The notes under the pieces: model-generated
What the model saw: the letters and a program-made list of their open reading frames with translations, nothing else
Database searches by the model: none
What the model was told of the DNA's origin: nothing
Made by a program: the position numbers and the translations under genes
In this document: in pieces, positions 1 through 7,923 of the stretch
Numbering within the stretch: the first letter of the stretch is position 1
How the letters are laid out: every line of letters starts with the position of its first letter
Assembly: GCA_025929455.1 (NCBI GenBank)
Contig: JAICMB010000094.1
Location: 1 to 9,421 of the forward strand
Origin: Bryobacteraceae bacterium
GTDB taxonomy: Bacteria > Acidobacteriota > Terriglobia > Bryobacterales > Bryobacteraceae
Direction of reading: 5' to 3'
Length of the DNA stretch: 9,421 nucleotides

Positions 1-28
1 GTAGGTGGTCTGAAATCGAGCACGTAAC

Positions 29-41
29 GGTGCACTGCACC
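29..41. promoter_or_regulatory. Perfect 13-base palindrome, candidate activator site
   Basis: The sequence GGTGCACTGCACC has 6-base arms that are exact reverse complements around a single central C. It lies about 130 bases upstream of the sigma-54-type promoter at 171-187, the distance at which enhancer-binding activators of sigma-54 promoters usually bind. The palindrome is seen directly; a role as an activator site is inference, since a 6+6 palindrome can also arise by chance. Confidence 0.25.
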
Positions 42-170
42 CGTCCTGCGTAATCCTTTCCTTTCTACGTAATTCGTGCGCTCGGAAGCGCTTCGTTACC
101 CACTTCGCGTTTCCACCAGCCGCCCTGCTCTAAACGTACAAAATAGGCCAGTATCATACGCGGCTTGCAC

Positions 171-187
171 TTGGCAAAGGAATTGCC
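171..187 (+). promoter_or_regulatory. Sigma-54 (RpoN) -24/-12 promoter match
   Basis: TTGGCAAAGGAATTGCC fits the RpoN consensus YTGGCACGrNNNTTGCW. The invariant GG (173-174) and GC (185-186) doublets have the required 12-base offset, TTGGCA and TTGC are both complete, and only three less conserved positions differ (two in the CG after GGCA, and the last base). Transcription would begin near 197-199, giving a leader of roughly 80 bases before the ATG at 277. The orientation points into the TPR gene. No sigma-70-like promoter was clearer. Sigma-54 use would require an ATP-hydrolysing activator. Confidence 0.55.
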
Positions 188-263
188 GACTTCGAGAGTG
201 ACTGCGCCTCCCGCAAAGTCGGGCTCCGCTCCCGCAGGTTGCAGGCGACGCCAATCCGGAATT

Positions 264-271
264 GAGGAAAG
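264..271 (+). promoter_or_regulatory. Ribosome binding site that sets the TPR gene start
   Basis: GAGGAAAG is a near-consensus Shine-Dalgarno sequence whose AGGA core (265-268) lies 8 bases before the ATG at 277. The in-frame TTG at 262 overlaps this site and has none of its own, so ATG 277 is the real start. Confidence 0.8.
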
Positions 272-276
272 CTGTT

Positions 277-1263
277 ATGCGTTACACGGCCGTCGTGTGC
301 CTCGGGATTCTTGTGCTCGGAACTGCACCCGCACAAGCGCAATTGTTTCGAACCCCTACCCTCGATGAGGACGGGTCCAGTCCCCTCTCCATCAATCAGG
401 AACTGCGTGGCCATCTCGCACATTCACCCGGTGTACTCGTCACCGGGTTGTTCATCGAGATCAACGAACTTGGTGGAAGGGGCAGCGGACAACGGGTTCC
501 TGTCGCGGCGAATGGCGACTTCTCGTTCAGCGGAGTTCCCGGTGGCTCTTATATTCTGCGCGTCATGAACGTGCGCGGCGATGCTCTATACGAGCAGCTT
601 GTTTCGACTGCCGGGGCCCTGAGCCGCCTTGAAATCAGATTGCCCGATCGCAAGCTCGAGAGGCCGGCATCCGGCAGCGTATCGTATTTTGAACTTACTC
701 ATAAGGTTCCGTCGAAGGCGCTCAAAGAGGCGAAACGAGCGGATAAAAGTTTTAAGAAGCATGACATGCACGGTGGTATCGACCACCTACTGAAGGCTGT
801 TTCGATCGATCCGGACTTTCTCGGCGCGCGCAAAAATCTGGGATTGGCCTACTTGCGATCCGGACACGCCCACGAGGCCGTCGAACAGATGGAGGCGGTT
901 ACGAAACTGGATCCCAACTGCCTGATGGCCTACTCGGCGTTGAGCTCGGCGTATATTTTGCTAAACGATTTGCCGAACGCGGAAGCATCGGCACGGCGCG
1001 CCGTTACGGTCGATCCCGATAACGAACTTGCCCGGCTTTTCCTGGGGCTCGCTCTTTCCGGGCAGAACAAAGACGACACCACGGCGCTCAAATCACTGCG
1101 TTTCGCGGCGCACCGTTATCCGAAAGCGCATCTTGCCGAAGCGGAGATCCTCGCGCGTCAGGGGCACGCGGACAACGCCAAATCCGAGTTGCAGGCCTAT
1201 TTATCTTCCGGCGAGCACGATCAACGCGCCAAGGTTGAGCGCTGGCTGACGCAGCTGAAATAG
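277..1263 (+). CDS. Exported TPR protein with N-terminal regulatory-like beta domain
   Basis: The product is 328 residues from ATG 277, chosen because of the ribosome binding site 8 bases upstream; a TTG at 262 would add five residues. Residues 1-21 form a signal peptide: a short basic start (MRY), a hydrophobic core and an A-x-A cleavage site (AQA|QLF). No lipobox is seen, so it is probably soluble in the periplasm. Residues about 43-125 resemble a carboxypeptidase-regulatory-like beta-sandwich, with the typical 'NGDFSFSGVPGGSYILRV' run. Four to five TPRs follow (about 148-179, 181-213, 215-247, 249-282, 283-312), several ending in the canonical DP. The linker containing 'LTHKVPSKALKEAKRA' before the TPRs is typical of a large acidobacterial family of unknown exact function; protein-protein scaffolding is likely. 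It is probably transcribed from the sigma-54-type promoter at 171-187. It is convergent with the phage tail operon, one base separating the stops, and looks like a host gene. Confidence 0.9.
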   Translation: MRYTAVVCLGILVLGTAPAQAQLFRTPTLDEDGSSPLSINQELRGHLAHSPGVLVTGLFIEINELGGRGSGQRVPVAANGDFSFSGVPGGSYILRVMNVRGDALYEQLVSTAGALSRLEIRLPDRKLERPASGSVSYFELTHKVPSKALKEAKRADKSFKKHDMHGGIDHLLKAVSIDPDFLGARKNLGLAYLRSGHAHEAVEQMEAVTKLDPNCLMAYSALSSAYILLNDLPNAEASARRAVTVDPDNELARLFLGLALSGQNKDDTTALKSLRFAAHRYPKAHLAEAEILARQGHADNAKSELQAYLSSGEHDQRAKVERWLTQLK

Positions 1264-1264
1264 G

Positions 1265-4012
1265 TCATCCCATTACGGCGACACGCCGCAGTCCGGACTT
1301 CATCGGAACTGGATACCCAATCAGGCAAAACTGGTCCAAGGCCCACAAAACGACCGATTCGAGACCCGCGGCCTGTGATAACCGGATCTCCTTTAACCAG
1401 GGCGAGTAAGAATCGCTGATACCGATTAAATGGCTACGCTGTGACGGCGGAAATCCGTAACCCACACCCGCATCGATCGACGTCAGACACAGGTTCAAAT
1501 CGCGGGCGAATGTGAATCCGAAACTCTCAGTTTTCAAACATGTGAGAGTCGCCGGTGTCCAGGCGTCCCTCGGATAATTTGCAACGCGAGTTAAGGCGAA
1601 GTCGTTGACATCCAACGGATAGAGCACCTCGAACCGGCAGTTCGGGTACGTGCTCCTGACGAACTGCATGATGCCGTTCGTATGTTCGCCGATTAAGGTC
1701 GGAAGGAACGCGGCTTCATCCGGAACTGTTGCGGGATCGGTGTCGTTGCTGAGGAGCGTCGCCATATCCCGCCCATATTTCGATTTGAACTGCGACGTTG
1801 TGTATGCGTCGTAAAACGTCATACCCGACATTTTGTCGTCGGGCCATTTCTCCGGGAAGTACCACCACTGCACCTCACCGAACTGCAGATACGGATCAAC
1901 GCCGGCCTCCGTCATGACCTTCGCCATGTCCGCGTAAACCTGCTGCCAAAACGCAAGACTCACCGGTGAAAAATTTGTTTGATACGCCGGCGTGTTGAGC
2001 AAAACCGCTTGGCCGCTCGCGTAGCGCTGAACAATGCCTGTCTCGAGCGTTGGATCGGCGTGTTGCAGCTCCGTGCTGAAAGAAACCGCCGCATCCAGAC
2101 CATAAGCTTTAAGCGCGGCAAGGAAGGCTTGCGTCCAGTCGCGCGCCGCGCGATTCAGACGCGGAACAACACTGAGGTCGGTTCGCCAGTCCTCGTCCTT
2201 GCCCTTCAGTCCTCCCGTAAGGACCGGCGACGATAGCTGCACATTCAGATTCTCGGTGGACTGTGTAATGGCAACATTCATGTTGTTGCCGTTTACACCG
2301 ATCGCAAGAGCATAGATCGTCAAAATGTTCCCGTTCGCCTGTGCGCGAATGCCCGTCGATCCGGAATTGATGTGAAGCTCGAAAGATTTCGCCAGCGTAG
2401 CGGCGGTCTCGCCGATTACATTCAGATGTCTGTATTGGGTGCCTTGTACCGTAATCTCCGTAGTGGCATTCTCGTCCGGCGCACCCGCAAACGTCACCGT
2501 CGTCGCTGCGTACACTACGCCGGGGCAGGTCAACTCGTAAAACCACAACGCACCAGCATAATGATTCGCGCGCCCCCGAAATCCGAGCGTGTTGATAAAC
2601 CACGCCGTACGCTCGGGCGCGAGCGCGATCGAGTGGTCCGTATCCCAGTCCGTCGCCAGAGTGACTTTGGACTCTACCGGAAAGATAGGCAATTCCGTCG
2701 TTGGGTTTGCGATTTCAAGAAAGTCGAAATAAAAATACTCGTTCACGTTGCCCGCGTGAACTGCAGTGACCACGTGTGCGCCCGGGCCAAACCGTCCGAG
2801 GTGTTTGCGCGTAAGCACATCCTCGCCGGGTATGAGCAGGTCAACTATTTGCGGACTGCCGCCGTCAATCGAAACGTGGATCGTGGTACCGGAGAACGCG
2901 CAACGCGTCCCCAAATATAAGTCATGCTCGATCTCGCTGCTATAGCTACATTGAACGGAATCATTCGGCGTGACGGTCGTATGAATGCTACCGCCATAAA
3001 AGTTCCCCGTCGAGCGCACCCAACCGCCCGAGAACTGCACCTGCGCGGCATCGTCGTCGTATCGCCAGCTCCCGGGTCCGGCCACGTGGTATTCGCGACC
3101 GGTTCCGGTTACGGTCCAGTTGGTTACTTCGACCGCGAACTCTGAGCGTTCAAAGGGCCCGTTCTGCAAGTCGGCAGAATAGGTCCATCTCAATTTCCGC
3201 ACCGCTTGTGTGGGCACCGGGCCAAGCTGCGGATCTGTCAAACTGCTGAAGTCGATGTCAATACGCCAGGCACTCGGAGAGGCTCCCTCCGAAAAATAGG
3301 CCGAAGCCACATTCCAGCTCTCCGTCTCCGCGCCTTTCACGTACGTGTACAACCCGAGCCGATTTCCGTTCGCACCGATGGTGCTGGACTCCGCTGTCTG
3401 CCCAACGCCTACATAAGTCAGCGTCACTGTGCGTCCGTTCCGCACCGCACGTAGCGGAGAGGCGTCCGTGTTAACGGCGTCTGTAATCGCCTGGACGGCG
3501 TTCTCAAGAATATCCCCGTCACGAAAAATATATGCGAAGTGCTGATCGAACAACGGCAGTGCGAATCCGGCTACATCGCCCGTCGTTACGGTTCCATCAA
3601 GCGTTATGCTCGCTGTCGCGCAAGTGTACCCGCCCGCCACCGCCGTCGCATGTTGCGCCAGCGGAATCTTGTAAACCTGCTCGCCGCTGCCGTTATCCGC
3701 CCAGATTCGCAGCGACGGCCAGTCCACTGTCGGGAACAGCGCCGAGTCGAGCGGGATGCAATTTGTACGTGTCTCCACATATGACAATTTGAGCCCGCTC
3801 AAATCGCCATCAGGCAGATAACGCAGCGCCGGATGCTCGAAGGTATTGTCGCGGTTCCATTCCACCACCGCCCAATCGAACTGCTGCCGCCACGTCCCGG
3901 ATAGCGTAAAGCCAGTCGGGCTCGCGCCGCTCAGCGCCGCAATAGCGGACGGATGGAAGAAGTAGCACTGCAGGTCGCGATCGGGTTGCAGCTTTTGCAG
4001 TATCTCTGGCAT
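1265..4012 (-). CDS. Large tail-tip protein with glycoside-hydrolase-like TIM barrel
   Basis: This is a 915-residue protein, last in the tail operon, starting 7 bases after the hub stop; no clear Shine-Dalgarno sequence is seen, so translation is probably coupled. Residues 1-310 are mostly beta and unassigned, with a phage-type beta module at about 131-226. Residues about 313-434 look like a jelly-roll carbohydrate-binding domain (W-x-R-Y-D-D-D, FSGGW, FSGTTIHVSIDGG, FYFDFLEI). Residues about 453-905 read as a TIM barrel, interrupted at about 501-602 by a second beta module. FGEVQWWYF (E713) and KTESFGF (E829) sit at strand ends about 116 residues apart, as acid/base and nucleophile do in clan-A glycoside hydrolases; the pairing is inference. 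The protein resembles the TIM-barrel part of the gene transfer agent g15 protein and, as far as I recall, proteins labelled 'non-contractile tail sheath' in databases. Its likely role is structural at the tail and/or in binding or cutting surface glycans. There is no signal peptide, as expected for a virion protein. Confidence 0.85.
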   Translation of the reverse strand: MPEILQKLQPDRDLQCYFFHPSAIAALSGASPTGFTLSGTWRQQFDWAVVEWNRDNTFEHPALRYLPDGDLSGLKLSYVETRTNCIPLDSALFPTVDWPSLRIWADNGSGEQVYKIPLAQHATAVAGGYTCATASITLDGTVTTGDVAGFALPLFDQHFAYIFRDGDILENAVQAITDAVNTDASPLRAVRNGRTVTLTYVGVGQTAESSTIGANGNRLGLYTYVKGAETESWNVASAYFSEGASPSAWRIDIDFSSLTDPQLGPVPTQAVRKLRWTYSADLQNGPFERSEFAVEVTNWTVTGTGREYHVAGPGSWRYDDDAAQVQFSGGWVRSTGNFYGGSIHTTVTPNDSVQCSYSSEIEHDLYLGTRCAFSGTTIHVSIDGGSPQIVDLLIPGEDVLTRKHLGRFGPGAHVVTAVHAGNVNEYFYFDFLEIANPTTELPIFPVESKVTLATDWDTDHSIALAPERTAWFINTLGFRGRANHYAGALWFYELTCPGVVYAATTVTFAGAPDENATTEITVQGTQYRHLNVIGETAATLAKSFELHINSGSTGIRAQANGNILTIYALAIGVNGNNMNVAITQSTENLNVQLSSPVLTGGLKGKDEDWRTDLSVVPRLNRAARDWTQAFLAALKAYGLDAAVSFSTELQHADPTLETGIVQRYASGQAVLLNTPAYQTNFSPVSLAFWQQVYADMAKVMTEAGVDPYLQFGEVQWWYFPEKWPDDKMSGMTFYDAYTTSQFKSKYGRDMATLLSNDTDPATVPDEAAFLPTLIGEHTNGIMQFVRSTYPNCRFEVLYPLDVNDFALTRVANYPRDAWTPATLTCLKTESFGFTFARDLNLCLTSIDAGVGYGFPPSQRSHLIGISDSYSPWLKEIRLSQAAGLESVVLWALDQFCLIGYPVPMKSGLRRVAVMG

Positions 4013-4019
4013 CGGTTGT

Positions 4020-7000
4020 CTATAAACGAATCGTGACCGTCAAATCGCGGCCGGGTGTGCTGTTAGCGCTCGACGGAACGCCTAACACGTTGAGCCCCAG
4101 TTGTGCGCCCGCTGCTAATGGAGGCAGGGCCGTCCCGTTAATCGGCACGGACGCCGTCTGGCCGTCCGGAATACTCAGCCTGCAGTACGTCTGCCCATTC
4201 GCAGTGACTTCCACGTCAACGCTGCTGCCCGACGGCGCTGTGCCCACTAGCGCGAACACATCGCGAACGGAACAGCTGCGATCCACCACCGCCGGCGGAA
4301 CTGCGCCCGTTTGAATAGCGATCGGTCCTTCAACCTGCAGCGTTATCTGTCCACCCGCGAGCGTACGGAGACCTTGGTCCTGCGTGCCCGTGAACGCAAT
4401 AAAACTTACATCGCTGTTTCCTTGCACGTTGGTCACGAACATCGCCGCGGTCGCCACGCGCACGTTCGGCAACTGCAGCTTATAGGTGTAACTACCACTC
4501 GCCGGACTTCCGAAGAACTGTTTGGGAAACGGAAGCACGGCCGTCCTTACTTCGAGTCCATAAACGAGGTCGCCCGTCGCGTGCGTCGCCGACACGGTTC
4601 CGAGCATCCCGCGCACCACCGGCACCGACGTCGTATTATCCACCGCCGCCGTCACACTCATGACCTCTTGCGCGATCTGAATGAGATCACCGAGCTCAAA
4701 CGTCACGTTCGCGGACGTTTGAAGGGTCGTGACAGCCGCCGTCACGTCAGCCGCCAGCGCGAGCGTTGGCGTCCCCTTCAGCTCATCCCAATAGCCCACC
4801 GTAACCGTGCCGGCGGTGACCGTTTGCGTGTTCTCCAGCGTGGGAAACGAGATCGCTCCAATCTCCAACAGCCCTTGTCCGTTCGCGGTAGCCGCAAACA
4901 CCGGCGCAGGCGGAACATCGCTGTCCCCCGCTCCGCTGCCTCCGATCGTATAACGGGTCAACGGCGACATCGCGTACGGCGTCTCTTCGTCCCGCGCGTT
5001 TGCCGCGCGCCCTGAAAAGTGAACCGTCAGCCCCGCCCGGTCCGGCAACATGATCATCGCTGGACTCGATGCCACCGACGCGCCGAACTGCCAGCTCGAA
5101 TCGGCCACCACGTACGTGCTCGTTGCGTCGGGAACAATGGCCCATTTCGGCGAAACCGTGACGGTCGTGTCGCTGTTGTCGGTCACGGTGCGTTCCTGCC
5201 CCGCGCCCGCTCCGCCTGTGATCCGAACCGTCGCACCGCGCAACTCATGCGCGAGCAGGCCAAGATCCGCTGTGCCGATGCTGCTCGCGTCGAAGATTGT
5301 CGCCGCTGTCTGCGGTACCAATTCCGTTCGCCAGTAGAAATTCGCGTGATCGTAGTTCGCGTCCGGCGGTGGCGTCAACTGCGCGGTAAGGCCGCCGTCG
5401 GTGAAGGTCGCCGCAATCGGTTGCTCCGCGGCGATCAGCGCAAGTTGCGTTGGACTCACGCCACGGTAAACGCGAAAAGACGCCGTCTGCTGCGCAAAGC
5501 TCAAATTTTCAAGCGCAACGGTATTCGTCGCTGTCCCCGCCGGAATCGTCGCAGGCACCGTAAACGACAGCGCGCCCTCGCTCCCGTCCGCGGCAACGCC
5601 CGACACGGCGTAGTACAGCGTCTGTCCGCCCTTCAGGGTGCCCCCCGTCGTAGACGTGTTCGCGCCCAAACTCAGCAGCGGGATCGGCGGCCCACTCGGC
5701 GATGGTCTCGGCGGAGGCGTGAAACTTACGGCCGCGTTCACGATGGTTGACCCATCACTCGCCACCGCGATCGTCTCTTTCACATCGAACTGTTCGTTTC
5801 CGTCGCTGTCGACCGACGATCCACTCAGCGGTCTCGGCAATCCCGCCGTGCCGCCTTGGCGGCCGGTTCCTAAACCGTTAAGGTCCTCCGCGCCGGAATA
5901 CCAATCATCGGAATGAATCTGCGCGGTAAACGTTACCGTCCGGTAGTTCGCCCCCGGCGCAACGCGAATAATCCGAAAGGGTTGCCGGTCGAAGCCTTCC
6001 TTGGCGTACGTAAGCGCCACAATGTCGCCCGGCCGCACACACAACGCGCGCACGCTCGAATCGAAATCGACGTACGTATTTCCGTCGATCGCCTTTCGAA
6101 GCTGCAGCACCGTGATCCGCGCCGCCTGGTCGAAATTCGGAATACCGAGCGCGGGCAGCGTCGCACTTACTTCGCTTCCCGACGCTGTCGCATCATCCAC
6201 ATCGACTAGCGACAGGCTGTCCTGCTGATACTCGTTAAACTCGTCCTGAAACTCGATGCTGAAACGGTTCGGCGTTTCCGCCGAGGTTCGTGAATACACG
6301 CGAACCGACGACGGTCCGCCCTGTTTGCGCGCGATCGCGGACGCATTGAATTCGTAGGCTGGATAGCCGCCGTTCAAAACCTCCGTGGCATTGCTGCCCT
6401 CCGGCAACGTGCTCTGCTGCGCAGCCAACGTGCCCTCGACATTCAGTTGTAGCAGCCCTGCCGGGCTCAGGTTCAGATACAGTGACGCGTTGTTCCGGAT
6501 TCCGCGCACCACGTCCGACGCGCTGCGCCGGCGCGTAATGATCAAGTTGCACTGATACCGCGGGATCTGCGTCGGATTACCGTGTACATCGACCGTGTTC
6601 AGCAGTTCATCGCAAACCGCGGCAGCGGACGCGAACGTACGCGTGTCGATCTCGGCGATACTCCACCCGCTCCGCTGCAACACGTCGAGCAACACCCATG
6701 CCGGGTTGTTGCTGTAGTCCTGCTTCACCAACCCGCCGGACGAATCATACTGGGCCAGTTTCAGCCCCCGCGCCAGCACCTTCACGGTAGGCACCGATCG
6801 CCCGTCGGAAATGCGATTAGGAACCACTACCGAAACCGCCGCCATACTGCCGTACGGATCGCCTTGCGGGACTCCGCTCGCATCCGCGAAATCCGGGTTG
6901 AACGCGCCGCTGCGCGTACCCGTCGTTATGACATTGAACCAGCCGGTGCCGGTCATGTTCGTACCAGGTTGCCCGGCCGGAATCTCGATGTCGTTCACCA

Positions 7001-7922
7001 GGATTTTAATGACTTGCGTCATCTCACCCGCGCCAAGCAGCACTTCCATGCGCGTGAGATTGCCGTCGTTGCGAGCGAACACGACCGGCGGTTGGTACCA
7101 TCCCGTCCCGTACACGAGCGGAACAAAGTCGTTGTACAGTGTCGCGCTTTCCGCGGCGCTAGAAACGTGCTGACTCTTTTCGCCGTAGGACCGCACCAGA
7201 ATCGTCGACGGCACAAACTCCACTCCGCCAAAACGCGCCGTCGTGCTCCCCGCCGAATCGGTTTTAAACATCCCCCGTTCGGAACAGTTCGCACGCGTGT
7301 AGTCGCACGTGGTGAATGGTTGCCCGTTGTTCAGGTTGCCCGGGCCGCCCTGGTCAGGCGCATAACCGCACCGGTAATACGGCGAAAACGCTCCGCGCGC
7401 GCCGCCGTCCAGAGCCGTCTTGCGCTGCTGCTCCGTCACCGGGAATGCCCACGGACACCGCTTCTGAATTCGTATGTCCGGCAGGAACGCCCGCTGCAAG
7501 TTAAAGCGGTTATTGAACGTCAGGCGCAGCAGCGTCTCGGTGCTCTCGTCCGGCGCGTTCCCGATCCCCCGAAACACTACGCGCGAATCCGATGCGGCCG
7601 CCTGTTGCGCGAGGTCATAGAACAGAAACTTAACCGTGAGTTGCGAATTCTTCCAGCCGGTAGTCTGCTCTATAGGTGAAAAGAACGAATCGGCGTTCGC
7701 AAGCGATATCGAAATCCGCGAGGTTCCGTCCGTAGCATCATCCGCGGACGACCGCAGTTCGAACGCGTTATGTTTCGCGATGCGCGGCAGGTAGTCGTTC
7801 CCGCCTACACTTACCGCGTGCGTGCTCCAAAATAGCGTCTCACCCGACACCAGCGTGCACTCAAACAGGAACAGAGGTGTCGAAGCCGCTTCGAGTTCTT
7901 TGATTTCTTCGAGGGTCGCCAT
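4020..7922 (-). CDS. Tail tip hub protein, gpL-like Fe-S region fused to gpJ-like hub
   Basis: This protein has 1300 residues from the ATG at 7922 (MATLEEIK), chosen because it lies one base after the preceding stop; an in-frame ATG at 7946 adds eight residues that only overlap the upstream gene. Residues 1-220 resemble lambda minor tail protein L and the gene transfer agent hub g13. They carry Cys156 (CPW), Cys185 (RCGY), Cys206 and Cys213 (CDY...C) followed by RFGG, the pattern that binds a [4Fe-4S] cluster in those proteins. Residues about 370-680 resemble the gpJ-type hub (NPAWVLLDVLQRSGW, CDELL, RYQCN). A proline-rich linker (about 735-747) leads to a fibronectin-like domain (about 750-845) and further beta modules to the end. 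The length is far above gpL (about 230 residues) and closer to gpJ, so it appears to be a fusion. Its place after the Dit genes fits a hub closing the tail tube and starting the fiber. Small beta-rich units in the C-terminus could bind receptors. Confidence 0.88.
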   Translation of the reverse strand: MATLEEIKELEAASTPLFLFECTLVSGETLFWSTHAVSVGGNDYLPRIAKHNAFELRSSADDATDGTSRISISLANADSFFSPIEQTTGWKNSQLTVKFLFYDLAQQAAASDSRVVFRGIGNAPDESTETLLRLTFNNRFNLQRAFLPDIRIQKRCPWAFPVTEQQRKTALDGGARGAFSPYYRCGYAPDQGGPGNLNNGQPFTTCDYTRANCSERGMFKTDSAGSTTARFGGVEFVPSTILVRSYGEKSQHVSSAAESATLYNDFVPLVYGTGWYQPPVVFARNDGNLTRMEVLLGAGEMTQVIKILVNDIEIPAGQPGTNMTGTGWFNVITTGTRSGAFNPDFADASGVPQGDPYGSMAAVSVVVPNRISDGRSVPTVKVLARGLKLAQYDSSGGLVKQDYSNNPAWVLLDVLQRSGWSIAEIDTRTFASAAAVCDELLNTVDVHGNPTQIPRYQCNLIITRRRSASDVVRGIRNNASLYLNLSPAGLLQLNVEGTLAAQQSTLPEGSNATEVLNGGYPAYEFNASAIARKQGGPSSVRVYSRTSAETPNRFSIEFQDEFNEYQQDSLSLVDVDDATASGSEVSATLPALGIPNFDQAARITVLQLRKAIDGNTYVDFDSSVRALCVRPGDIVALTYAKEGFDRQPFRIIRVAPGANYRTVTFTAQIHSDDWYSGAEDLNGLGTGRQGGTAGLPRPLSGSSVDSDGNEQFDVKETIAVASDGSTIVNAAVSFTPPPRPSPSGPPIPLLSLGANTSTTGGTLKGGQTLYYAVSGVAADGSEGALSFTVPATIPAGTATNTVALENLSFAQQTASFRVYRGVSPTQLALIAAEQPIAATFTDGGLTAQLTPPPDANYDHANFYWRTELVPQTAATIFDASSIGTADLGLLAHELRGATVRITGGAGAGQERTVTDNSDTTVTVSPKWAIVPDATSTYVVADSSWQFGASVASSPAMIMLPDRAGLTVHFSGRAANARDEETPYAMSPLTRYTIGGSGAGDSDVPPAPVFAATANGQGLLEIGAISFPTLENTQTVTAGTVTVGYWDELKGTPTLALAADVTAAVTTLQTSANVTFELGDLIQIAQEVMSVTAAVDNTTSVPVVRGMLGTVSATHATGDLVYGLEVRTAVLPFPKQFFGSPASGSYTYKLQLPNVRVATAAMFVTNVQGNSDVSFIAFTGTQDQGLRTLAGGQITLQVEGPIAIQTGAVPPAVVDRSCSVRDVFALVGTAPSGSSVDVEVTANGQTYCRLSIPDGQTASVPINGTALPPLAAGAQLGLNVLGVPSSANSTPGRDLTVTIRL

Positions 7923-7923
7923 C

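Larger units (their letters stand above)
1..276. other. Non-coding leader upstream of the TPR gene
   Basis: This stretch holds no convincing gene. One + frame is open from base 3 to a TAA at 51-53 and could be the last residues of a gene lying to the left, but 16 codons are too few to judge. It contains a sigma-54-type promoter match (171-187), a perfect palindrome at 29-41, a second perfect 10-base palindrome at 85-94 (GAAGCGCTTC), a short hairpin at 210-223 (CCCG/CGGG around six bases) in the presumed untranslated leader, and the ribosome binding site of the next gene. I read it as an intergenic regulatory region. Confidence 0.6.

Noticed and set aside
65..157. A 30-codon minus-strand frame divergent from the TPR gene
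   Set aside because: It has an ATG and a protein-like look (WW, charged residues), but no ribosome binding site and no known match; its frame stays open upstream without a usable start. It is too weak to list.
262..276. TTG start for the TPR gene
   Set aside because: The TTG overlaps the GAGGAAAG site that serves ATG 277 and has no site of its own.
154..423. An 89-codon minus-strand frame opposite the TPR gene start
   Set aside because: It is antisense to a well-supported signal peptide and beta domain and covers the promoter and ribosome binding site.
1276..1298. Hairpin CGGCG/CGCCG (1276-1288) plus palindrome GTCCGGAC (1291-1298) as a terminator of the TPR gene
   Set aside because: The stem is only 5 pairs, no T-run follows, and it lies within the coding end of the convergent gene.
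2109..2603. A 164-codon minus-strand frame inside the TIM-barrel gene
   Set aside because: It overlaps the 915-residue gene in another frame; its sequence is Cys/Arg-rich and low in hydrophobic order.
4311..5750. Long + strand frames (234 and 243 codons)
   Set aside because: Both are antisense to the hub gene and very arginine-rich, with no recognisable domain; they are shadows.
6582..7679. A 365-codon open frame on the + strand
   Set aside because: It lies wholly opposite the hub gene, has an arginine/histidine-rich composition without any family pattern and no ribosome binding site; it is the antisense shadow of GC-rich codons.
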